Part shown: positions 45,546 to 55,002 of the stretch, piece after piece
How positions within the stretch are numbered: position 1 is the first letter of the stretch
Layout of the letters: each line of letters starts with the position of its first letter
DNA from: Paenarthrobacter ureafaciens
Lineage (GTDB): Bacteria > Actinomycetota > Actinomycetes > Actinomycetales > Micrococcaceae
Length of the DNA stretch: 64,000 bases
Assembly: GCF_004028095.1 (NCBI RefSeq)
Contig: NZ_SBHM01000007.1
Span: 1,488,001-1,552,000 of the forward strand
Direction: 5' to 3'
Notes under the pieces: model-generated
Seen by the model: the letters and a program-made list of their open reading frames with translations, nothing else
What the model was told of the DNA's origin: nothing
Databases searched by the model: none
Program-made: the position numbers and the translations under genes

Positions 45546-46206
45546 CTACCAGCTGGCCCTCCAGCAACTCACGGATTCCGCCTTGCCTACAGGGGCATTC
45601 GCTCATTCTTTGGGCTTTGAGGGGTACATCGAACGCGGGGTAATGCGCGATCACCATACCTTCAGCATGTGGCTCCATGCCTTCCTGGCCCAGCAGCTCA
45701 CCTACTCCGACGGGCTCGCCATTCGGTTCCTGTACGAGGGCGCCGGCCTTGAGGACTTGGACGGCAGGCTCTCCGCCTGCCTCCTGGCCCGGGAAGTCCG
45801 GGAGGCCTCGCTGAAGATGGGTGGCCGGCTATTGGATATCGGGGCGGAGGTGTTTCCGTCCGCCGAACTTTCCGGGTACCGCAACCAGGTGCGGGAGGGC
45901 ACAGCGGCGGGGCATCAACCCCTGGCATTCGCCGTCGTCGCGCGTTCACTGGGGGTTCCCCTTCCGGAAGCGCTCGCCGCCTACTTCTTCGCCGCCATCA
46001 CCTCCCTGACGCAAAACGCCGTCCGTGCGGTTCCGCTCGGCCAGAACGCCGGGCAGCGCGTCCTCCGAAACGCGCACGACGCCGTTGCTGCCGCCGTCCA
46101 GGATGTAGCACGGCTGTGCTGGGACGACTTTGGGGCGGTTGCCCCGGGCCTGGAAATTTCACAAATGCGGCACGAGCGGCAGCGTGCCCGCATGTTCATG
46201 AGCTAA
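45526..46206 (+). CDS. ureF: Urease accessory protein UreF
   Basis: 226 residues. [20 protein letters not shown] is the family's opening signature and [20 protein letters not shown] the conserved C-terminal half. UreF bridges UreD-apourease and UreG and gates GTP hydrolysis. It overlaps ureE, and ureG follows 16 bases later. Confidence 0.95.
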   Translation: MPNTRTDYQLALQQLTDSALPTGAFAHSLGFEGYIERGVMRDHHTFSMWLHAFLAQQLTYSDGLAIRFLYEGAGLEDLDGRLSACLLAREVREASLKMGGRLLDIGAEVFPSAELSGYRNQVREGTAAGHQPLAFAVVARSLGVPLPEALAAYFFAAITSLTQNAVRAVPLGQNAGQRVLRNAHDAVAAAVQDVARLCWDDFGAVAPGLEISQMRHERQRARMFMS

Positions 46207-46222
46207 ACCAAGGAGGACACAC

Positions 46223-46840
46223 ATGACAGAGCCCATCATCATCGGCGTCGGCGGACCCGTCGGAGCCGGAAAGACCCAGCTCGTGGAACGCATCACCCGC
46301 CACATGAGCGGTGACATCTCCATGGCCGCCATCACCAACGACATCTACACCATCGAAGACGCCAAGATCCTGGCCGCCAACGGGGTCCTGCCCGAAGACC
46401 GCATCATCGGCGTCGAAACCGGAGGATGCCCGCACACCGCCATCCGCGAAGACACCTCCATGAACACAGCCGCCATCGAGGAGCTCAAAGCCCGGCATCC
46501 TGACCTGCAGGTGATCTTCGTGGAATCCGGCGGCGACAACCTCTCCGCCACGTTCAGCCCGGAACTCGTGGACTTCTCCATCTACATCATCGACGTGGCC
46601 CAAGGCGAGAAGATCCCCAGGAAAGCCGGCCAGGGCATGATCAAGTCCGACCTCTTTGTCATCAACAAGACGGATTTGGCGCCGCACGTAGGGGCGGACC
46701 TGGCTGTCATGGAGCGGGATTCGAAGGAGTTCCGCGGGAACAAGCCCTTCTGCTTCACCAACCTCAAGACCGACCAAGGGCTTGAAGAAGTCCTTGGCTG
46801 GATCAAGCGGGACGTCCTGATGCTCGACTTGGCGTCGTGA
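46223..46840 (+). CDS. ureG: Urease accessory GTPase UreG
   Basis: 205 residues. P-loop [13 protein letters not shown] (about 6-18), the nickel-binding Cys-Pro-His in GGCPHTAI, switch [11 protein letters not shown] and base-recognition NKTDLA. AAGGAGG precedes the start. It powers nickel insertion. It overlaps ureD by four bases. Confidence 0.97.
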   Translation: MTEPIIIGVGGPVGAGKTQLVERITRHMSGDISMAAITNDIYTIEDAKILAANGVLPEDRIIGVETGGCPHTAIREDTSMNTAAIEELKARHPDLQVIFVESGGDNLSATFSPELVDFSIYIIDVAQGEKIPRKAGQGMIKSDLFVINKTDLAPHVGADLAVMERDSKEFRGNKPFCFTNLKTDQGLEEVLGWIKRDVLMLDLAS

Positions 46841-47724
46841 GTAGCGCCAGCAGCGTTGTCGCTAGTCCGGCAGCTTCCCCGGATCGCCCCGTGCGGGGAC
46901 GGTTGGAGCTTGGCATCACTATGAGGGCCGGCAGATCCGTTGCCTCGCATCAATTCCATGAGGGCGCATTGAGGGTGTTGCGGCCGCACTATTTGGATGG
47001 AACCGGGCAGGTTTGCTATGTCATGGTCAATCCTGGCGGGGCCTATTTGGGTGCTGATCTGTTCGTCATCGACGTGGAGGTCGGGGACGGGGCGGAGTTG
47101 TTGTTGACCACGCAATCGGCCACCAAGATCTACCGGACGCCGCGGTCCTTTGCAGAGCAGCGCATGACCATACGGCTGGGGGAGGGCGCCCGGCTGGAGC
47201 TGGTTCCCGACCAGCTCATCGCCTACAGGGAGGCCCGCTACAGGCAGGTTTCGCACGCCAGTCTCCACCCGTCGTCGAGCCTTGTCATGGCGGAAGTCAT
47301 CACACCCGGGTGGTCGCCGGACGGAGCGTCCTTCGCGTTCCGGGAGCTGGGGCTTCGGAACGAGATCCACGTGGAGACGGAGGGCGGCCCCCAGCTCCTG
47401 GTCCTTGACAACCTCGTGATCAGGCCGCCGTTGGACGATGTGACAGGCGTGGGCTTCATGGAGGGATTCAGCCATGTGGGCTCCCTCGTGGTGGTGGACC
47501 CGCGCGTAGACCAAGCGCTTACGGATGAGTTGGACCTTATTGCCCGTGACTATGGTGCGCATTCGGGTGTTTCATTGACCCAGAGTGTGGGCGGGACATG
47601 CGGGCTTGTCCTGCGTTCGCTGTCGAACAGCACCGGGGAACTCAACGGTCTGCTCGACGCCTGTACCGGATTCCTCAGGGGACGCTGGTACGGGCAAGAA
47701 CCCTTGAATCTAAGGAAGTACTGA
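46837..47724 (+). CDS. ureD: Urease accessory protein UreD
   Basis: 295 residues from GTG 46837. [28 protein letters not shown] and [12 protein letters not shown] are UreD signatures. It is the scaffold that binds apourease and UreF-UreG. Its TGA overlaps the ATG of the nickel permease (TGATG at 47722-47726), so the operon continues into the transporter. Confidence 0.95.
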   Translation: MSSASSVVASPAASPDRPVRGRLELGITMRAGRSVASHQFHEGALRVLRPHYLDGTGQVCYVMVNPGGAYLGADLFVIDVEVGDGAELLLTTQSATKIYRTPRSFAEQRMTIRLGEGARLELVPDQLIAYREARYRQVSHASLHPSSSLVMAEVITPGWSPDGASFAFRELGLRNEIHVETEGGPQLLVLDNLVIRPPLDDVTGVGFMEGFSHVGSLVVVDPRVDQALTDELDLIARDYGAHSGVSLTQSVGGTCGLVLRSLSNSTGELNGLLDACTGFLRGRWYGQEPLNLRKY

Positions 47725-48779
47725 TGACGACGCTCACCGGGTTTGCCGCCCTGTACCGGGACCGTGAAACGCTGTCCCTCCGCACCCGGCTCTTTTTCAC
47801 CTTCGGTGCGGTGGCCGCCTTGCATCTTGCCGCCGTCGTACTTCTGTTGGTGGGCACCACCGGCGGCGCCGAACCCCTGGCACTTGGCCTGGTGGCCACG
47901 GCGTACGTTGCCGGCGTCAAACACAGCTACGACTGGGACCACATTGCTGCGATCGACAACTCCACGCGAAAGTTCGTTGCGCAACGCAAAGACCCGGTGA
48001 GCGTCGGATTCGCCTTTAGCCTGGGGCACAGTTCGGTGGTGGTATTGGCCGGGATGCTGGTGGTCCTGGGCGTTACGGTGATCGGACAGTTCATGGAGGA
48101 TGGCACCGCCGGGAACAAGATCCTTGGATTGATCGGAAGCGGCGTTGCTGGGCTGTTCCTGCTGATCATGGGGTTGTTCAACGGCTCGGCGTTCATCCGT
48201 GCAGCGCAGTTGTACAGGGAGGTCCAAGCGGGCGGCGAGGTCCAGGCCGAGGATCTGGAGACGAAAGGCTTCGTTGCGAGGCTGCTCGCCAAGCCGCTAG
48301 CAAGGGTGGAAAGGCCGCGGAATATCTACGTCATCGGCTTCCTCTTCGGCCTGGGGTTCGACACCGCCACGACCATCGGGCTCCTGGTCATCACCACCAC
48401 AGCCTCGCTGGCCGGAGTCTCACCCCTTGCACTCATGGCGCTGCCCCTCGCGTTCACTGCAGCCATGACCCTCTGCGACTCAGCCAACGGCGTGGTCATG
48501 ATGAAGATGTACGCGTCGGCCATTCACGAACCCCAACGGAAGCTCGGGTTCAACGCCGTTATTACCGGCATTTCCGCGGTCTCGGCGCTGTTTATCTCCG
48601 TCATCACGTTGGGTGGGTTCCTGAACGAGGCGTTTGACTTGGAAGATCCCATAACCACCTGGCTCGTCGGGATGGACCTCGGTGACGCCGGACTGATCCT
48701 GGTTGGGCTCTTCGTGGTGGCGTGGGGATTTTCCGCATGGCGCGGCAAGAATAAACCAAATATTTCCGGCCACCTGTAA
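47724..48779 (+). CDS. NiCoT-family nickel/cobalt permease (HoxN/NixA type)
   Basis: 351 residues from ATG 47724, which overlaps the ureD stop by one base. About eight membrane segments. The metal-recognition signature is VKHSYDWDHIAAIDNSTR (HX4DH) in helix II; FSLGHSSVVV and LGFDTATTIGLL are the second and third NiCoT motifs. Being coupled to ureD, it almost certainly supplies Ni2+ for urease. Confidence 0.94.
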   Translation: MTTLTGFAALYRDRETLSLRTRLFFTFGAVAALHLAAVVLLLVGTTGGAEPLALGLVATAYVAGVKHSYDWDHIAAIDNSTRKFVAQRKDPVSVGFAFSLGHSSVVVLAGMLVVLGVTVIGQFMEDGTAGNKILGLIGSGVAGLFLLIMGLFNGSAFIRAAQLYREVQAGGEVQAEDLETKGFVARLLAKPLARVERPRNIYVIGFLFGLGFDTATTIGLLVITTTASLAGVSPLALMALPLAFTAAMTLCDSANGVVMMKMYASAIHEPQRKLGFNAVITGISAVSALFISVITLGGFLNEAFDLEDPITTWLVGMDLGDAGLILVGLFVVAWGFSAWRGKNKPNISGHL

Positions 48780-48848
48780 CCCCCGCGGTTGAGCCGGAAA
48801 CTATACGGGTATCCTGCAGGTTCCGGGCTCTACAATCAGGGGGAAATC

Positions 48849-49358
48849 GTGCTTTCCGAGCGCGAACTGGCGTTTATCGCCATTCACAAAGACAGCTATC
48901 CAGCGGTTTTTAGGTTTGTTGGCCGACGCGTCGAGTCGGCCGAAGCGGCAGAAGAAATAGCCGCCGATGTCTTCCGGGTGGTCTGGCAGAAATGGGCCGA
49001 CGATTCACATCCGGAGTTGCCCTATTTGCTGAGCATCGCCCGCAACCTGGTGGGTAACGCTTACCGCAGCCGGGACCGCCAGCGGGCGCTCCAGGAGAAG
49101 CTGCGTACGACGGCGGTGGAGCGTGTCGGGAACGACTCCGGCAACGTTGCGGTACAGGATGCAATGTCCCGCCTCCGCGACAAGGAACGCGACATCCTCC
49201 AGTTGGCGTACTGGGACGGGCTCGGCCCCGCCGAAATCGCCCAAGTGCTCCAGTGCAGCGAATCCGCAGCCAAGGTCCGGCTCCACCGTGCACGCACAGC
49301 ATTCCGGAAACAACTGCCTGCAGGTTCCGCATCCGCTACAGAAAAGTTGGGGGTCTGA
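48849..49358 (+). CDS. ECF (sigma-70 family) RNA polymerase sigma factor
   Basis: 169 residues from GTG 48849, preceded by CAGGGGGAAATC. Region 2 includes AAEEIAADVFRVVWQKW and region 4 DILQLAYWDGLGPAEIAQVLQCSESAAKVRLHRAR in two blocks, the standard ECF layout. GGAAAC (48796-48801), also part of an imperfect hairpin, could be a self-recognised -35. The next gene encodes a one-helix membrane protein, 5 bases later, probably the anti-sigma partner. Confidence 0.9.
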   Translation: MLSERELAFIAIHKDSYPAVFRFVGRRVESAEAAEEIAADVFRVVWQKWADDSHPELPYLLSIARNLVGNAYRSRDRQRALQEKLRTTAVERVGNDSGNVAVQDAMSRLRDKERDILQLAYWDGLGPAEIAQVLQCSESAAKVRLHRARTAFRKQLPAGSASATEKLGV

Positions 49359-49363
49359 ACATC

Positions 49364-50386
49364 ATGGATCCGATCACGAACCAGATAGCCGCAATCGACC
49401 CGTTCGAACCCGGGACGGAACCAAGCGGTGAAGAAGCCCTCCACAGGATGCTTTCCGGCTCCACCGTCTACAGCGACACCAACCCGCTGCGGAACGTTTC
49501 TTCGCTCGAGGACAAACGACGCCGGAAAGCCCGGATTGCCGGCGGCCTGCTTTTGGGTGCAGCTGCCGTCACCGCCGGAGTCCTGGTGGCATCGAACTTT
49601 GGCACGGTAAGCCCGGCACCCGCGCCGGCAATATCGTCCGAGGCTGCAGCGCCGACACCGAGCACTTCAGCCACGCCATCACCCAGCGCTACCGCAACGC
49701 CTTCGGCCACCCCGACGGCGGTACCCACCCAATCGGCAACCCCCACCGCTCCCGCTGTGGCCACGACAGCACCGGTGACGCCCCCGGTCCAAGCACCCAC
49801 GCTCAAGACTTTCACCTTCCCGGACGGCCACTTGTCCTTCGAATACCCGGCTGACTGGACTATCCGAACCGAACAGGGGCCATACGCTGCGCCGGAGGAC
49901 CAAGCGAACTCAGTCATTGCCCGTGTCTCCGACGGTGCAGGATCCGAAGTTGCCCGGGTGTTCAACGGAAACTACGGCGATGGCACAGCGGGTCCAGTGG
50001 AGAGGACGATTCTGGACCGCGCCGTGGTTGCGGGAGTCAGGGACAACTCCGGTGAGAAGGTCGAATTTGGTTTCTCCTCGACTCAGTCCCGGTACGTTCC
50101 CTACGACGGGCCGGCCTACGAGGGAATGCCAACCGCGCCAACGGCCCCGGTAAACGATCCGCCTGTTTACATCATGGATGTCAGGATCTCCTCGGAGTTG
50201 CAGGCGGGAGCTACGACCTCGGGAACCAATCAGGTGAGGGTGCCGAATGGGATCATGAGCGCCTACGTAGTGTTCGATTCCACCAAGCAGCCAACCTTCG
50301 CCACCCCCGCCGCCGCAAAGGCATGGATAGGAACCCAGCAGTACGCCCGGCTCAAGGCCATGCTGCTTAGTTTGAGCTACAAGTAA
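49364..50386 (+). CDS. Membrane protein paired with the ECF sigma factor (putative anti-sigma)
   Basis: 340 residues from ATG 49364. A cytoplasmic part (1-50) is followed by one helix (about 52-72, IAGGLLLGAAAVTAGVLVASNF), a Pro/Ser/Thr/Ala linker (about 75-140) and an extracellular domain containing FTFPDGHLSFEYPADWTIR (PsbP/DUF-like). The cytoplasmic part has no HxxxCxxC zinc motif, so it is not a ZAS-type anti-sigma. Role inferred from the 5-base spacing to the sigma gene. Confidence 0.72.
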   Translation: MDPITNQIAAIDPFEPGTEPSGEEALHRMLSGSTVYSDTNPLRNVSSLEDKRRRKARIAGGLLLGAAAVTAGVLVASNFGTVSPAPAPAISSEAAAPTPSTSATPSPSATATPSATPTAVPTQSATPTAPAVATTAPVTPPVQAPTLKTFTFPDGHLSFEYPADWTIRTEQGPYAAPEDQANSVIARVSDGAGSEVARVFNGNYGDGTAGPVERTILDRAVVAGVRDNSGEKVEFGFSSTQSRYVPYDGPAYEGMPTAPTAPVNDPPVYIMDVRISSELQAGATTSGTNQVRVPNGIMSAYVVFDSTKQPTFATPAAAKAWIGTQQYARLKAMLLSLSYK

Positions 50387-50392
50387 AAACCC

Positions 50393-50441
50393 TATGGGCA
50401 ATTGCACGCCGTCACTAAAGAAGGTTGTGCAGTTGCCCATA
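50393..50441 (+). terminator. Hairpin after the sigma/membrane-protein operon
   Basis: TATGGGCAATTGCAC (50393-50407) pairs with 50427-50441 over 15 positions with one G-T pair; loop 19 bases. It starts 7 bases after the stop codon. No strong T-run. Confidence 0.65.
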
Positions 50442-50525
50442 ACAAACGTCCCCTAAGTTTCATAGGGTGGAGGAGATCTGCTTCACATAGGCAGAGCCAG
50501 ACCTACCCAAGGACGAGTTTCAACG

Positions 50526-50714
50526 ATGAAGAGCATCGCCCTCCTGCGCGAACGAGCCACCCGCGTCATGCCTACCGGTTCCCACTGCCCGGCTTCTGGT
50601 TTGTGGAGCCCGGACTCCGATCCGGAAACGGTGCACGTCTTTACCGAGGGCCACGTCCTCCCGGCCCACAACGGCGTACCCACTGTGTGGCGTCGTCGCG
50701 CGGCAGCATCATGA
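50526..50714 (+). CDS. Small conserved protein
   Basis: 62 residues. The pattern TGSHCPASGLWSP ... VHVFTEGHVLPAHNGVPTVWRR looks like small single-Cys proteins with a Gly/His/Pro-rich core found beside unrelated genes in many bacteria. Function unknown. Its stop overlaps the next start (ATGA), which supports both as genes. Confidence 0.65.
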   Translation: MKSIALLRERATRVMPTGSHCPASGLWSPDSDPETVHVFTEGHVLPAHNGVPTVWRRRAAAS

Positions 50715-50941
50715 CGGCGAGCCTTCTCAACCGGCCTGACGGCTACCGGCACGTTCCGGCGTCGGAGTGGACCGATCTCCAGTCCGGCGACCGCGTGTGG
50801 ATCTATGACGTTGCGTGGGGTGTGGGTACCGGGCGCGTGGACGATGTTTCCCAGCACCAGGAACTCCTGTGGGTGATCCTCGAGCCGGGCGGCCGAAGGC
50901 TCATCTGCGGCACGGACGACGTCGAAGTCTGGGCTGCCTAG
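50711..50941 (+). CDS. Small hypothetical protein
   Basis: 76 residues from ATG 50711, coupled to the preceding gene by a four-base overlap. A single small beta domain: DLQSGDRVWIYDVAWGVGTGRVDDV then LWVILEPGGRRLICG. No recognised family. Its stop is 8 bases before a palindrome. Confidence 0.6.
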   Translation: MTASLLNRPDGYRHVPASEWTDLQSGDRVWIYDVAWGVGTGRVDDVSQHQELLWVILEPGGRRLICGTDDVEVWAA

Positions 50942-50949
50942 AACCAACA

Positions 50950-51008
50950 CCGAGATGGCATTTGGTGCCAATGTTTGAGCGGAGCATTGGCACCTAATGT
51001 CATCTCGG
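50950..51008. repeat. Palindrome at a convergent gene junction (family copy)
   Basis: 24-base arms (50950-50973 and 50985-51008) with two mismatches, loop TTTGAGCGGAG. The left arm matches the left arm at 56876 in 20 of 24 positions (shared CCGAGATG and TGCCAATG). It lies between convergent genes and ends 5 bases before the lactonase stop, so it can act as a two-way terminator. Confidence 0.75.
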
Positions 51009-51013
51009 CGTCT

Positions 51014-52048
51014 TTAAGAGGCAGGCACCAGCACGCTCGGCGAGCCGGTTTCCACGCGGCTGACAGGGCCGTCGGGCAGGCCGGAGGCGGGGTCCAGCTT
51101 GTAGCTCACGACGTCGTTGGACCCCTCGTGCGCTACCAGCAGCCAGCCGTCGCGAACCAAGTGGTGACGTGGCCAGTCGCCACCGGTGGAAACGTCCGCC
51201 AGGGGTTCGAGGCTGGTTCCTTCGGCGCTCACCTTCAGGATGCACATCCGGTTGGACCCGCGAACCCCCACATAGGCGAAGCGCCCGTCCGGTGAGAGCG
51301 CGATTTCAGCCGCGGCATCGCCGTCGAACGGCTTGTTCACGCTCACGGGAACCATGGCCGTGAGCTCGAAGACGCCTTGCGGTTCGGAGCGGATGGCGGC
51401 CACCTCTAGGGAGTATTCCGTGTCCACGAACACTGTCCCGCTGGAATGCCGGACCATGTGCCGGGGTCCGCTGCCCTTGGGGAGGACCACGTGGTGGTCG
51501 GCCTGCAGGCCACTGCCGGGCTGGTAAGTCCAGACGCGAACCAAGTCGTTCCCCAGGTCCGCCGTCAGGATCCGGCCGTCGGGGAGCATCAGGCTGGAAT
51601 GCGCGCGGCTTGGCCGCGGCTGGTCGGTGGGTCCATTGTGGTGAGGGTCGACGGCGGCTTCCGCGCTGAAGCGCGAGGTGATGGCGCCGTCGTCGTCCAG
51701 TTCAAAGAGAATGACCTGCCCATCGCCCCAACAGGTGGCGATGATGAAGCGGCCCTGCGGGTCTGCTGCCACGTGGCACGTGGCCTCACCCGTGGGCCAA
51801 GGCTTGCCGAAGGGTTCCAGTTCGGCCACTCTGGTGCGGCGGTAGGCCTGCACCGTGCCGGCCTCCTCGGCTACCGCATAAAGGATGGGCAGTGTGGGGT
51901 GCGGTGCCAGGAATGAGGGCGAATCGGCGGAGACGGCCAGGCCCAGGGAGGTGAGGTTTCCCTGCCCGTCGATGGAGATGGCGCCGATGCCTTCGCCCTT
52001 GGCGTTGCGGTCTGCTGTGTAGGATCCGGTCCAGATCATTGATTCCAC
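51014..52048 (-). CDS. Lactonase-family seven-bladed beta-propeller (6-phosphogluconolactonase-like)
   Basis: 344 residues from GTG 52048 (GGGGAGGA 7 bases upstream). Propeller repeats such as HPTLPILYAVAEE, HVAADPQGRFIIATCW and ALSPDGRFAYVGVRGSN. Related to Pgl/YbhE and muconate-lactonising cycloisomerase folds that hydrolyse sugar lactones. It is the last gene of an operon with three aldo-keto reductases, 14 bases after the previous stop, so a sugar- or polyol-derived lactone is plausible. Confidence 0.85.
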   Translation of the reverse strand: MESMIWTGSYTADRNAKGEGIGAISIDGQGNLTSLGLAVSADSPSFLAPHPTLPILYAVAEEAGTVQAYRRTRVAELEPFGKPWPTGEATCHVAADPQGRFIIATCWGDGQVILFELDDDGAITSRFSAEAAVDPHHNGPTDQPRPSRAHSSLMLPDGRILTADLGNDLVRVWTYQPGSGLQADHHVVLPKGSGPRHMVRHSSGTVFVDTEYSLEVAAIRSEPQGVFELTAMVPVSVNKPFDGDAAAEIALSPDGRFAYVGVRGSNRMCILKVSAEGTSLEPLADVSTGGDWPRHHLVRDGWLLVAHEGSNDVVSYKLDPASGLPDGPVSRVETGSPSVLVPAS

Positions 52049-52062
52049 GCTCAGTTCCTCCC

Positions 52063-52893
52063 CTAGTGTCCTTGGACGTCGGAATCGACTCCCGCGTCTG
52101 GCCCGGCGTCGAGGGTTTGCAGGCGGTCCAGGTCCTCTCTGTCCAGTTCGAAATCGAAGACGTCGAGGTTCTCCTGCATGCGCTTCGGGTTGGCCGTCTT
52201 GGGGATGGCAACCAGGCCCTGCTGGACGTGCCAGCGAAGTACCACCTGGCCGGGGGTCTTTCCGTGCTTTTCGGCGAGACTGGCCAAAATAGGGGCGTTC
52301 AGGAGATCGCTTCTTGCGCCGAGCGGGCTGTACGACTCCGTGACGATGCCGTTGCGTTCGTTGAAGGCGCGGGCGGCTGTCCGCGGAATGGCCGGGCTGA
52401 TCTGGATCTGGTTGACGGCGGGAACCACGTCCGTCTCCGCAAAGAGCCGGTCCAGGTGGGCGGGCTTGAAGTTGGAAACTCCAATGGAACGGACCTTGCC
52501 CGATGCCTGCAGTTCTTCGAACGTCTTCCAGGTGGAAACGAACTCATCGCGCCGGGGGAGCGGCCAGTGGATGAGCAGCAGGTCCACGTACTCAAGGCCA
52601 AGACGCTTCAAGGAGCCGTCCAGGCCGGCGACGGCCTTGCCGGAGCCTTGGAACTCACCGTCGAGCTTGGTGGTGATGAACAGTTCGCCGCGGTCCACCC
52701 CGCTGTTCCGGATTCCTTCGCCCACCCCGGCCTCGTTGCCGTACTTCACCGCGGTGTCGATGTGCCGGTAGCCGAGCGACACGGCTTCCTCAACGGCCTT
52801 CGCAACCTGGGTGTCATCCAGCGGCCACGTGCCAAGGCCCAGTTGCGGGATCTTGTATCCGTCATTGAGTTCTATGAGCGGGGCTGACGCCAT
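52063..52893 (-). CDS. Aldo/keto reductase (AKR5-like)
   Basis: 276 residues from ATG 52893. Catalytic Asp/Tyr in GYRHIDTAVKYGNE, Lys in FITTKL, and His in LLIHWPLP; NADPH region AIPKTANPKRMQENLDVF. It reduces carbonyls such as 2,5-diketogluconate-type substrates. Operon member. Confidence 0.9.
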   Translation of the reverse strand: MASAPLIELNDGYKIPQLGLGTWPLDDTQVAKAVEEAVSLGYRHIDTAVKYGNEAGVGEGIRNSGVDRGELFITTKLDGEFQGSGKAVAGLDGSLKRLGLEYVDLLLIHWPLPRRDEFVSTWKTFEELQASGKVRSIGVSNFKPAHLDRLFAETDVVPAVNQIQISPAIPRTAARAFNERNGIVTESYSPLGARSDLLNAPILASLAEKHGKTPGQVVLRWHVQQGLVAIPKTANPKRMQENLDVFDFELDREDLDRLQTLDAGPDAGVDSDVQGH

Positions 52894-52940
52894 GGGCACG
52901 ATCTCCTTTGCTGAACGAAAAAGACAGGTTCCTTGCTTTT

Positions 52941-54008
52941 CTACGCCGCGGACGTGGTGCTTGGCAACAGTGTCCGCCGCGACCAGTCGTAGAGCTGGTC
53001 AGTCAACTCCATGTAGTCATCCTTCACCACCTGCAGTTCAGGATGCCGGTCGTGCCACTCCACGATTTCCCGGGCACCATCGGCAAAAGGAATAGTGGCA
53101 GTGAAATCCGGTACAAGGGCTTTGATCTTTGAGTTGTCGAACACAACCGAGTGGGAACGATCGCCCAGCAGGTTGGGACCCAGTTCCGCGCTGTGGGCCG
53201 CAATGGTCTCCGAGGACACGTGGAACAACTCCGGCTCCGCAACACCCGCGGCCCTGGCGAAAAGCCCATAGATCTGGTTCCACGGCAGGAACTCATCCGA
53301 GGTGATGGTGTAGCTCTCGCCGATTGCCTGCGGACGCCCGAGGAGCCCGACGAATGCCTTGGCAAAGTCGCGGCTGTGCGTCAGCGTCCATAGCGACGTT
53401 CCATCGCCGTGGACCAGCACAGGCAGTCCTGCACGCATCCGGTGGATGTCCGTCCAACCACCCACCATCGCGATCTTGGTGCGATCGTAAGTATGGGACG
53501 GGCGCACCACCGTCACGGGGAAATCCTGTTCACGGTACGCCTCCCACAGGAGTTCCTCACAGGCGATCTTGTCCCGCGAGTACTGCCAGAACGGATTCTT
53601 CAGGGGCGTGGATTCCCTGATGGGCAGGGTGGTAGGCGGCTTTTGGTAAGCCGACGCTGAACTGATGAACACATACTGGCCCGTGCGTCCACGGAACAAC
53701 TCCATTGCAGTCCGGGCCTGGTCCGGAGTGTAGGAGATAAAGTCCGCGACGGCGTCGAACTCCCTGCCGCCAAGTACCTCACGCACCGCTGCCGGTTCCC
53801 GGATGTCCGCATGCAACACTTCGGCGCCGTCCGGGACCGGCCGCCCGGCTGACCGTCCCCGATTAAGGATGGTCAGCCGGTGGCCCAGCGCCACGGCGCG
53901 TTCAGCCGCCGAGGTGCTGATGACGCCGGTCCCGCCGATGAACAGGATGTTCCGCGGCGAGACGGTGTCCGCTGCTTTTCCGAGGATGCCTGTGTGAAGG
54001 TCGGTCAC
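52941..54008 (-). CDS. NAD-dependent epimerase/dehydratase-like extended SDR
   Basis: 355 residues. Nucleotide-binding NILFIGGTGVISTSAAERAV (TGxxxTS variant of TGxxGxxG), SSASAYQKP and the ATP-type R-rich region. The usual YxxxK is WQYSRDKIACEELL, so Tyr and Lys are present. Its start overlaps the upstream aldo-keto reductase stop by four bases. Confidence 0.87.
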   Translation of the reverse strand: MTDLHTGILGKAADTVSPRNILFIGGTGVISTSAAERAVALGHRLTILNRGRSAGRPVPDGAEVLHADIREPAAVREVLGGREFDAVADFISYTPDQARTAMELFRGRTGQYVFISSASAYQKPPTTLPIRESTPLKNPFWQYSRDKIACEELLWEAYREQDFPVTVVRPSHTYDRTKIAMVGGWTDIHRMRAGLPVLVHGDGTSLWTLTHSRDFAKAFVGLLGRPQAIGESYTITSDEFLPWNQIYGLFARAAGVAEPELFHVSSETIAAHSAELGPNLLGDRSHSVVFDNSKIKALVPDFTATIPFADGAREIVEWHDRHPELQVVKDDYMELTDQLYDWSRRTLLPSTTSAA

Positions 54009-54976
54009 CAGGCGTAATCCTCGGGAGCGGGGCGATGGCCCGGGAAGATGTCATCCAGCCGCTTGAGGGCGTCGTCACTGAGAGTGACGTCCAGGGCGCG
54101 GATGGCGGAGTCCAGCTGCTCCTGGGTGCGGGGACCCACAATCGGTGCCGTCACCGCGGGCTGGTGCAGCAGCCAGGCGAGAGCCACGTCGCCGGGTGCA
54201 TGGCCCAGTTCGTCAGCAAAGTCCTCGTACTGGCGGATCTGGTCTTCGTGCTGGCGCAGGGTCTCCAAGGCGCGTCCTTCGGTGCGTCGGACGCCCTCTT
54301 CTTCCTTTTTGAGCACGCCTCCCAGCAGGCCGCCCTGCAGGGGAGACCACGGGATCAGGCCCAGGCCGTACTGCTGCGCTGCCGGAATCACTTCGAGTTC
54401 CAGCTCGCGGCGGAACAGGTTGTAGATGGACTGCTCGCTCACCAAGCCCGTGTAGTTCCGCCGGTGTGCTGCCTCCTGGGCCTGGGCGATGTGCCACCCG
54501 GCAAAGTTGCTGCTGCCCGAGTAAAGGATCTTGCCCTGCTGGACGGCCACCTCGATGGCCTGCCAGATCTCGTCCCACGGAGTGTCCCGGTCGATGTGGT
54601 GAAACTGGTAGATGTCGATGTAATCCGTCTGCAGCCGCTTCAGGCTGGCATCCAAGGCGCGCCGGATGTTCAGGGCGGACAACTTGGACTCATTCGGGCG
54701 GTCCGTCATGGTGCCGTAGAGCTTGGTGGCGATCACCGTGCGTTCCCGGCGCTCGCCGCCCTTGGCGAACCAGCGGCCGATGATTTCCTCGGTCCAGCCG
54801 CGATGTTCCGTGCCGCCGTAGACGTTGGCGGTATCGAAGAAATTGATCCCGGAATCCAGCGCGGAGTCCATGATCGAATGGGACGTCTCTTCCTCGGTCT
54901 TAGGGCCGAAGTTCATGGTGCCCAGGCAGAGGCGGGAGACTTTCAGGCCGGAGCGGCCAAGATGCGTGTACTGCAT
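54005..54976 (-). CDS. Aldo/keto reductase (YajO/Kv-beta-like)
   Basis: 323 residues. LGTMNFG opening, catalytic Asp/Tyr in NFFDTANVYGG, Lys in IATKLYG, and His in IYQFHHID. C-terminal VGPRTQEQLDSAIRAL binds NADP. It differs from the two AKR5-like neighbours in family and length. Confidence 0.9.
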   Translation of the reverse strand: MQYTHLGRSGLKVSRLCLGTMNFGPKTEEETSHSIMDSALDSGINFFDTANVYGGTEHRGWTEEIIGRWFAKGGERRERTVIATKLYGTMTDRPNESKLSALNIRRALDASLKRLQTDYIDIYQFHHIDRDTPWDEIWQAIEVAVQQGKILYSGSSNFAGWHIAQAQEAAHRRNYTGLVSEQSIYNLFRRELELEVIPAAQQYGLGLIPWSPLQGGLLGGVLKKEEEGVRRTEGRALETLRQHEDQIRQYEDFADELGHAPGDVALAWLLHQPAVTAPIVGPRTQEQLDSAIRALDVTLSDDALKRLDDIFPGHRPAPEDYAW

Positions 54977-55002
54977 GCTGTTGTCCTTTGTTAGTGCCGG
55001 GC

